From: Nitrospira sp. | GTDB taxonomy: Bacteria > Nitrospirota > Nitrospiria > Nitrospirales > Nitrospiraceae | Direction of reading: 5' to 3' | DNA length: 64,000 bases | Assembly: GCA_022843785.1 (NCBI GenBank) | Contig: JALHMZ010000001.1 | Span: 19,516-83,515, forward strand | Shown here: piece after piece, positions 61,750 to 64,000 of the stretch | Layout of the letters: every line of letters starts with the position of its first letter | Position numbering within the stretch: position 1 is the stretch's first letter | The notes under the pieces: generated by a model | The model's database searches: none | What the model saw: the letters and a program-made list of their open reading frames with translations, nothing else | Told to the model about the DNA's origin: nothing | Translations under genes and position numbers: made by a program

Positions 61750-63141
61750 TCATGGCTTCTTCTTTGTTGTAGGCGGCGTCTCACCGCAATCTTTAATGAT
61801 CCCGGCTGAATCGTGGACTCCGATCTGCCGCAAACTGTTTTCCGACACGATCGCACGCGCGAACGTGCAGTTATTCTTGAAGCTGGGCGGCCGTGTAGTG
61901 GGAACCGGCTTATGCCAATCGTTGCGGTCCCGGACTAATGACTTCCCGGCCAGACACGCGAATACCGTGAACAGGTCGTCGAACTCAAACCCGACGACCT
62001 TTTTCAAATGCTTCTTCACGGCCGCCTCATTGGCAAAGATTTTCTTTTGAGCCGCCAGTTGATTGACCGCATCCCGATATTTTTCGAGAGACAAATCGAA
62101 AGCCAGATTGAAATCGTTGCAATGTTCCTGTTCGCCCTCCTGAATCTTCCGTGCCCCGCCAGCTGAAATAATCCAACGCAAGGGGTATTTTCCAGGAGGA
62201 CAGTCGCCTTCATCACCTAGCACCGTCGCTTCGCCCTCGTCGAACACATCGGCCCGCGTAAAGATCGAGGAGATCTTCGGCAACGCAGCGGTCGTGGCTT
62301 GCACCTGAACACTCTTCCCCTTCTGAATCAGGTTCAATTCCGGGAAGGTTGCATCGGAAACCGTCAGCGCGGTCAAACCGAATTCCGCCGTCGTACCGCC
62401 GCTCTTCAGAAAATCGGCCCGGCTAAACCCGGTTGGCACACAATTAGATGTAACCGGTGTCGAGCCGGTGGCACTTCCCTCGCCCGCCTTGTCTGCCGGT
62501 GACATATCTTGAGGTTTCGGCACAGACGGATCGGGAGCACCTGGTTGCTCCTGGCGAGCCAACTGAGGCTGCTGCTGCGCCACATGCGTCAGTTCATGCG
62601 CCAGGAGACGTTGGCCATCCGGCGTATCAGGCACATAGCGACCAGCACCGAACACCACATGCGAACCGACCGTATAAGCCAGCGCGTTCACGTCTCGCGC
62701 GGATTGCTGAGCCTCTCCATCCGTATGAACACGGACATGACTCAAGTCCTGTCCCATACGCGGCTCAAAGAAGGCCAGTGTCGATGAAGCCAGCGGCTGC
62801 CCCGGCGAGCGGATCACTGAGCCGACCGATGCCGGCGCATCACCGCCGATTGCACCCTGCGCCTTCCGCGTCACCGTCACTGCTTCCGCTTCTTCACAGG
62901 CCGCGCCTTGCCGCTGAATAGCACGCTCCGGCATCCACATGACCTGCTCCGCCACGCGATCAGCTTCCTGCTCATACGAATCGTCCGGCCGGCTGATGGC
63001 CAACTTGGGCTGAAGAAAGAGGGGAAGGCCGGCGGAAGCACCTCCTATTTGCTTAGAGAAAGACCTCCGCCTAGGAGCAAGCTCCATTTCAGCTCGCCTC
63101 TTGTTTAAGGGATCACACTCGACACCGCACTGCGCACCCAT
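61750..63141 (-). CDS. DUF4157 protein 4 with unassigned C-terminal domain
   Basis: A 463-residue protein. N-terminal module GLPLFLQPKLAISRPDDSYEQE, with the Cys pair reduced to one (GAACEEAE), then DUF4157 with HELTHVAQQ. The linker is Pro/Gln-rich. The C-terminal ~250 residues start NCVPTGFSRADFLKSGG and include SIFTRADVFDEGEATVLGDEGDCPPGKYPLRW and a charged helical part (EKYRDAVNQLAAQKK); I do not recognise the family. AGAGGATCC precedes the ATG at 63141, which is favoured over an internal ATG at 63087. Confidence 0.8.
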   Translation of the reverse strand: MGAQCGVECDPLNKRRAEMELAPRRRSFSKQIGGASAGLPLFLQPKLAISRPDDSYEQEADRVAEQVMWMPERAIQRQGAACEEAEAVTVTRKAQGAIGGDAPASVGSVIRSPGQPLASSTLAFFEPRMGQDLSHVRVHTDGEAQQSARDVNALAYTVGSHVVFGAGRYVPDTPDGQRLLAHELTHVAQQQPQLARQEQPGAPDPSVPKPQDMSPADKAGEGSATGSTPVTSNCVPTGFSRADFLKSGGTTAEFGLTALTVSDATFPELNLIQKGKSVQVQATTAALPKISSIFTRADVFDEGEATVLGDEGDCPPGKYPLRWIISAGGARKIQEGEQEHCNDFNLAFDLSLEKYRDAVNQLAAQKKIFANEAAVKKHLKKVVGFEFDDLFTVFACLAGKSLVRDRNDWHKPVPTTRPPSFKNNCTFARAIVSENSLRQIGVHDSAGIIKDCGETPPTTKKKP

Positions 63142-63186
63142 ACGGATCCTCTACTGACATCCCATTACCGCTTGCAACAGTCCTGC

Positions 63187-64000
63187 TTATTCGGAAGCAC
63201 TCACTCGTGGGACCAAAGCCCGCCCTCGTGGGACTCCGGCAAGAGTAAGGTCAAGCCTGCCGCGCATCATCGCATCAAAAGTGATCTCATAGAGGTCCCC
63301 TGACGGTTGATCGAGTCCGATTTGTCGGCCAACCGCTTGATTGTATAAATCCTGGCTCAGACTATCGTGACCGACTACATCCGAGAGCGCCTCATGGAAG
63401 TACTCAAGGAATGTCCCCAGTGCCCAGGTATCGACCTCAGGAACAACCCTGGTCATGCAAGCTGCAATGTAACAGTGCCCCCATGCGTCGAACAGTCTTT
63501 GAGCCCAATCGCCACGATCTCGACCCTCATTGAAGTTCCAACGTGCGGTTTCCTCGTCATATTCAAGCCGACGCTCCACATCCTGTATAAAACGGTTCAT
63601 ATGCCCAACCGATTCCGAGTAACAGGCAACTCCAACGAAGGGTGAACTGATATCGCCGGGCGTGACAGATATCACTCGATCGCGTAACGCTGGGTCCTGA
63701 TCCCTCTCACGCCGAGCCATTTCACCATCGACTTCCCTCAACCGTATATCCTCCACACGTCTGGTCTCAGAACACCGCAGGAGAACAACTTCGAGGCTAA
63801 CAAGTCCTGTCCGAACGCTGGTGGTTCGATGAATTTCCTGTAACGCCAGCTCCGTCAACTCCCTCACCCGTCCACCGTCATCACTTCTGAACACCATGAG
63901 GCGACCAATCACACGCTCTACAGTTCTGTAGAAATTGGCAAAGTCTGGGTCATAGGGCACACGGACCGTTCGCTCCCTATCCGCCACAATCGGTACCGCA
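63187..64000 (-). CDS. Unrecognised protein at window edge, possibly 5' truncated
   Basis: An open frame of at least 266 residues ends at 63187. A GTG at 63987 is a possible start, but no ribosome site is visible and the frame stays open to the window edge, so the gene may continue beyond 64000. The protein is acidic and helical (YRTVERVIGRLMVFRSDDGGRV, ARRERDQDPALRDRVI) with WGHCYIAACMTRVVPEVDTW and YFHEALSDVVGHDSL; the last has His/Asp residues but no full zinc motif. It is in line with the DUF4157 genes and may be the C-terminal part of another cargo protein. Confidence 0.55.
   Translation of the reverse strand, partial: AVPIVADRERTVRVPYDPDFANFYRTVERVIGRLMVFRSDDGGRVRELTELALQEIHRTTSVRTGLVSLEVVLLRCSETRRVEDIRLREVDGEMARRERDQDPALRDRVISVTPGDISSPFVGVACYSESVGHMNRFIQDVERRLEYDEETARWNFNEGRDRGDWAQRLFDAWGHCYIAACMTRVVPEVDTWALGTFLEYFHEALSDVVGHDSLSQDLYNQAVGRQIGLDQPSGDLYEITFDAMMRGRLDLTLAGVPRGRALVPRVSASE

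Overview
The window reads like a chromosome segment of a Nitrospira-type bacterium (phylum Nitrospirota). This is inferred from gene content, not from a marker gene. The strongest pointer is an eight-gene run on the minus strand coding for reductive TCA cycle enzymes (two-subunit ATP-citrate lyase, aconitase, monomeric NADP isocitrate dehydrogenase, fumarate reductase FrdA/FrdB, succinyl-CoA synthetase). The GC-rich sequence, Shine-Dalgarno-led genes and several families of dispersed intergenic palindromes fit. No rRNA, tRNA, CRISPR array or intact insertion sequence was seen.

Layout. 1-10 kb: mixed housekeeping and accessory genes: two glycosyltransferase-like proteins of the rSAM/selenodomain-associated pair, an SDR reductase, a zinc-ribbon-like protein, an orphan antitoxin-like ORF beside a hicBA toxin-antitoxin pair, the ribosome-assembly GTPase YlqF, an alpha/beta hydrolase, a CsgG-like lipoprotein and a B12-binding radical SAM protein. 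10-25 kb: an aryl polyene (xanthomonadin-like) pigment locus. A plus-strand set (FAD halogenase-like protein, XanB2-like chorismatase, polysaccharide deacetylase, lipoprotein) converges on a 12-gene minus-strand operon (methyltransferase, ACP, acyl-activating enzyme, two hotdog dehydratases, acyltransferase, LolA-like carrier, MMPL exporter, ketosynthase, chain-length-factor-like partner, ketoreductase, glycosyltransferase). 25-40 kb: envelope proteins (DUF4105, DUF3015, DUF3332, M48 peptidase, AIM24 family), a 1461-residue TPR/repeat/membrane protein, an isolated secretin, a PilZ protein and an outer-membrane barrel. 40-53 kb: the rTCA run, with a probable promoter ahead of aclB. 53-64 kb: a minus-strand cluster of four DUF4157 proteins, several unrelated zinc-metalloprotease-like proteins and a peptidoglycan amidase.

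How parts fit together. The rTCA run supplies ATP-citrate lyase and the steps between citrate and fumarate, apart from 2-oxoglutarate:ferredoxin oxidoreductase; with fumarase and malate dehydrogenase, that enzyme must lie elsewhere. The pigment locus can make its own hydroxybenzoate starter from chorismate, activate it, extend it on an ACP and export the product to the outer membrane. The DUF4157 cluster looks like a cargo or toxin island for an extracellular contractile injection system: each DUF4157 protein has a shared N-terminal module and a different C-terminal domain, and two of these carry a second HExxH site. Structural injection genes are not in the window and may lie beyond position 64000.

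Beyond genes, four kinds of repeated intergenic DNA stand out: ~120-bp elements whose conserved core is framed by self-complementary arms of different sequence; elements with GGATGCTCAAAA-type ends that abut TAG stop codons; ~220-bp elements ending in AGCCCGC; and 'stutter' palindromes built from iterated heptamer-like words in the gaps of the rTCA run and elsewhere. A relic of a second aconitase 3' end lies between acn and icd.
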